The position numbers and the translations under genes are program-made. The notes below the pieces were generated by a model, which searched no databases, was not told the origin of the DNA, and was given only the letters and a program-made list of their open reading frames with translations. DNA of 64,000 bases from Marinobacter nauticus (lineage in GTDB: Bacteria; Pseudomonadota; Gammaproteobacteria; Enterobacterales; Shewanellaceae): the NCBI RefSeq assembly GCF_019801015.1, contig NZ_JAHVJZ010000001.1, positions 744,001 through 808,000 of the forward strand, written 5' to 3'. Shown here one piece after another: positions 61,667 through 64,000 of the stretch (position 1 is the first letter of the stretch; every line of letters starts with the position of its first letter).

Positions 61667-63016
61667 ATGCTTTTCGGCCCAAATTCCCCGACTGACCACA
61701 AAATGCCCACCTCAGCCCGATTGGCATCGAAACATTTAAGACACCTGTTCATTTTTTGGCTTATGGCCAGCCCGGCCTTAGCCGCCGACAACCCGCTTTC
61801 TCTCCCCCTGCAACCGAATCTGGAAGACGCTAAGGCGCTGCTGGACGATCTGGACAACCGCATTGAACAGCTGGAAGAAAAGCTCGACAGCACTGAGCTC
61901 GACCCACAGCAACAGGCCCAGTTAAGCCAGGCGCTGAATCAGCTTGAAGCGGCCCGGAAACCGCTGATCCAGAAGCAGGGCCTGCCGATGTTTACCCTGC
62001 TGGGTGGGCCGGGCTACGCGCCAGAGATTGGCGGGCTGCTGGCCATCGGTGGACTGTACTCTTTCAGCACCGATCGGACCGATCCCACCCTACAGCGTTC
62101 CAGCGTTGGCGGTTTTTTTATCGTTAATAAGGGCGATGGTGACCCGGGCTTTGCCGTGCGCTCCACCCAGAGTCTGTTCTTTGCGGATAATGCCCTGCGT
62201 TATCAGGGCGAGGTTCGGGCCGGCACCCAAAGCACGCATTACTGGGGAGTCGGACAAGAAGCCGGTGACGCCCAGGACGCCAGCGACGATACCCTGATGC
62301 GTCATCTGTCGATTGAATACCGGGGCACCCTGGCCTACCGGGTTTTGCCGGATCTCTATGTCGGGCCGTCACTCAACATCAGCTACTTCCGGCCGGATGA
62401 CGAAGAGCTGCCGCCATCCGCCATCGAGGATGAAAACTTTCAGGTTTACCAGGACCGTCCCCTCAGCATGGGGTTGGGTCTGAGCCTGCAGTGGGACACC
62501 CGCGATGTCGCGGTAAACGCCCGCGAGGGCCAGTACCTGAACCTGGAATACCTGCTGTACCGCCAGTCGCTGGGCAGCGACAACGACTTTGACAGTGGTT
62601 TGCTCGACTACCGCTACTACCATGCGTTTGCGCCGGGTCGGGTGCTGGCCAGCTACAACGCGCTGCAATGGGCGGAAGGCGACGTGCCCTACTACGCCAT
62701 GCCAAAACTGGGCGGCATGCGCTCCATGCGGGGCATCTACCATGGCCGCTACCGGGACCAGTACGCGCTGGAGCACACCCTGGAATACCGCCACACCTTC
62801 CGCCGCGCCGATGGCAGCCTCAGCAACCATGGCATGGTGGGCTGGGCCGGAATCGGCTTTGTTGCCGCGGATTTTTCCGGCCTTTACCAAAACGCCCTGT
62901 CCAGTTTTGGCGTGGGCTATCGCTATGAAATTCAGCCCCGCATGAATGTGCGCCTTGATCTGGGGATCAGCGCCGACGACAAGGGCTTCTACTTTAACTT
63001 CACCGAGGCATTTTGA
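61667..63016 (+). CDS. BamA/TamA-superfamily outer-membrane barrel without POTRA domains
   Basis: A 449-residue outer-membrane protein of the bacterial surface antigen (Omp85) type. After a signal peptide (ending SPALA) is a short coiled coil (about 50-100; LDDLDNRIEQLEEKLDS) and then a 16-strand-like barrel with the GMRSMRGIYHGRYRD motif near residue 350, the lid-lock RxRG-type segment. It ends in Phe. No POTRA domain is visible, so it resembles small surface-antigen proteins, not BamA. ATG 61667 has GGAA close by; 61703 would also give a signal peptide. It is coupled to the next gene by a TGATG overlap. Confidence 0.82.
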   Translation: MLFGPNSPTDHKMPTSARLASKHLRHLFIFWLMASPALAADNPLSLPLQPNLEDAKALLDDLDNRIEQLEEKLDSTELDPQQQAQLSQALNQLEAARKPLIQKQGLPMFTLLGGPGYAPEIGGLLAIGGLYSFSTDRTDPTLQRSSVGGFFIVNKGDGDPGFAVRSTQSLFFADNALRYQGEVRAGTQSTHYWGVGQEAGDAQDASDDTLMRHLSIEYRGTLAYRVLPDLYVGPSLNISYFRPDDEELPPSAIEDENFQVYQDRPLSMGLGLSLQWDTRDVAVNAREGQYLNLEYLLYRQSLGSDNDFDSGLLDYRYYHAFAPGRVLASYNALQWAEGDVPYYAMPKLGGMRSMRGIYHGRYRDQYALEHTLEYRHTFRRADGSLSNHGMVGWAGIGFVAADFSGLYQNALSSFGVGYRYEIQPRMNVRLDLGISADDKGFYFNFTEAF

Positions 63017-63960
63017 TGTTGCGCTCCACTATTGGCCTTCTGGCCCTGCTTTCCTTTGGCGCTCTGGCCACCAACGATGAGGTGGTGCGCGCAGCCGATG
63101 AAGCAACGACCCCACAACACTGGAGCCGACTGCCCATCTGGGGCGACAAAGCCCGCGAGTACGGTGCTGAACTGCCGCTGCCCATTGGTGTCACCCTGCT
63201 GGTGAACCAGATCTCTGCTGACTACAAAGCCAAAGATGACTTTCTGCTTCAGGTTGATGGCGGCGTGCTGGGGCTGATCGCCCCCGGTGACGTGACCGTA
63301 CCCGCAGAGGATGTCGCCATCACTGGTGAAGACCGCAGCATTCAGCTGAAAGTGGACGCCTGGATCCTGCCGTTCTGGAACGTGTATGGCATCGTCGGAT
63401 ACGTGGATGGCCACAAGGACATCACGGCCAAGCTCGATAACGTGGACGGCCTCGATTGCGGCCGCCTGCCCTGCCCGGACCTGACCGGCGTAACGCTGCC
63501 CATCCCGATTGAATACACCGCCAATAACTGGGGCCTGGGGACCGTTCTGGCCGGTCAGGTCACCGTTGTTGATGGCTGGCAGCCCTTTATCATCAGTGCC
63601 GTGGGTGCCATGGTAAACGCCCGCACCTCCACCACCGACAGCCTGATCAAAACCCGTCTGGGTCAGTTGCGGGTGGGACAGCGCTTTGACGTCAACGGGG
63701 ACAAGATCGCCTGGTTCCTGGGTTACCAGTACCAGAAAATCGACCAGCGCATCACCGGCACTTACGACTTCCGCGGCACCGAACTGGCCTGGCTGATGGA
63801 GCAGGTGCATTTCGATGTGGAACTGACCAACCAGGAAAACCACAACATGGCGGTCAGCATGATGTACGACTTCGGCCCGCAGGATGAATGGAACCTCTTT
63901 GTGGAGTACGGCTTCCTCAACTGGGACCAACTGACCATCGGCATCGGTCGCCGTTTTTAA
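63016..63960 (+). CDS. Outer-membrane beta-barrel protein partner
   Basis: A 314-residue outer-membrane protein with a signal peptide (ending GALA), alternating hydrophobic strands and a final Phe (GIGRRF). The mid-section contains LDCGRLPCPD, a Cys pair probably in a disulfide loop. I do not recognise the exact family. Its ATG overlaps the TGA of the Omp85-like gene, implying that the two barrels are made together and may form a complex. Confidence 0.72.
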   Translation: MLRSTIGLLALLSFGALATNDEVVRAADEATTPQHWSRLPIWGDKAREYGAELPLPIGVTLLVNQISADYKAKDDFLLQVDGGVLGLIAPGDVTVPAEDVAITGEDRSIQLKVDAWILPFWNVYGIVGYVDGHKDITAKLDNVDGLDCGRLPCPDLTGVTLPIPIEYTANNWGLGTVLAGQVTVVDGWQPFIISAVGAMVNARTSTTDSLIKTRLGQLRVGQRFDVNGDKIAWFLGYQYQKIDQRITGTYDFRGTELAWLMEQVHFDVELTNQENHNMAVSMMYDFGPQDEWNLFVEYGFLNWDQLTIGIGRRF

Positions 63961-64000
63961 GCCACTTTTTCATCCACTTTGCGTGCCACGCGTGATCCGT

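Overview
The window reads as a chromosomal segment of a GC-rich marine gammaproteobacterium of the Alteromonadales, most like Ferrimonas or Shewanella. The grounds are the periplasmic nitrite reductase NrfA with a NarP-type site, other multihaem c-type cytochromes, a phoPQ-type pair, paired LpxM-like acyltransferases, a PhaR/phasin locus and large TonB-dependent receptors. The genus is an inference from gene content. I saw no rRNA, tRNA, CRISPR array, insertion sequence or prophage.

Layout. 0.1-5.2 kb: acetyltransferase, S51 peptidase, DUF2569 protein and a three-gene HlyD/ATPase/permease exporter, all on the minus strand. 5.3-10.8 kb: small membrane proteins, a SET-domain protein with a CorA-like partner, an AraC regulator and an eight-haem lipoprotein. 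11-16.3 kb: a very large HD-GYP sensor whose periplasmic part combines Cache and solute-binding folds, then a DUF1254/DUF1214 protein. 16.5-21.3 kb: a possible metal-related operon of a PhoX-type lipoprotein, a dihaem cytochrome, an MntP-like membrane protein and a His-rich secreted protein. 21.4-24.1 kb: secD-secF without yajC. 24.2-28.3 kb: small proteins, phaR and phasin with two palindromic operators, yebG with a LexA box, and an ATP-grasp-like protein. 28.4-33.8 kb: an orphan selenate-type binding protein, phoPQ, a DUF2057 protein whose ribosome-binding site lies in a hairpin, and a second HD-GYP protein. 33.9-41.4 kb: DedA, a CPA1-type antiporter, then a duplicated beta-helix lipoprotein and its TonB-dependent receptor. 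41.6-46.3 kb: DUF2235 hydrolase, a 31-residue basic protein with its own promoter and terminator, a zinc peptidase, nrfA, a GIY-YIG nuclease and an acetyltransferase. 46.5-50.6 kb: a CHASE3-GGDEF cyclase, two LpxM-like acyltransferases with a 59-residue membrane protein, and OsmC. 50.7-55.3 kb: Nudix hydrolase, alpha/beta hydrolase, a tightly overlapping four-gene operon (acetyltransferase, VanX-like peptidase, GFA protein, DksA-like protein), an NlpC/P60 lipoprotein and a Mut7-C protein. 55.5-64 kb: a TonB-dependent receptor, a secreted M19-type dipeptidase with lectin domains, and an operon of two outer-membrane barrels.

Themes are respiration and redox (NrfA, cytochromes), envelope building and surface uptake (SecDF, LpxM, receptor/lipoprotein pairs), cyclic-di-GMP signalling (one cyclase, two HD-GYP proteins) and carbon storage. 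The strongest leads for new biology are regulatory and small-gene signals: the ribosome-site hairpin downstream of phoQ, the 31-residue gene, unannotated 59-residue genes, paired U-tract-less hairpins after lipoprotein genes, and the PhoX/cytochrome/MntP-like operon.
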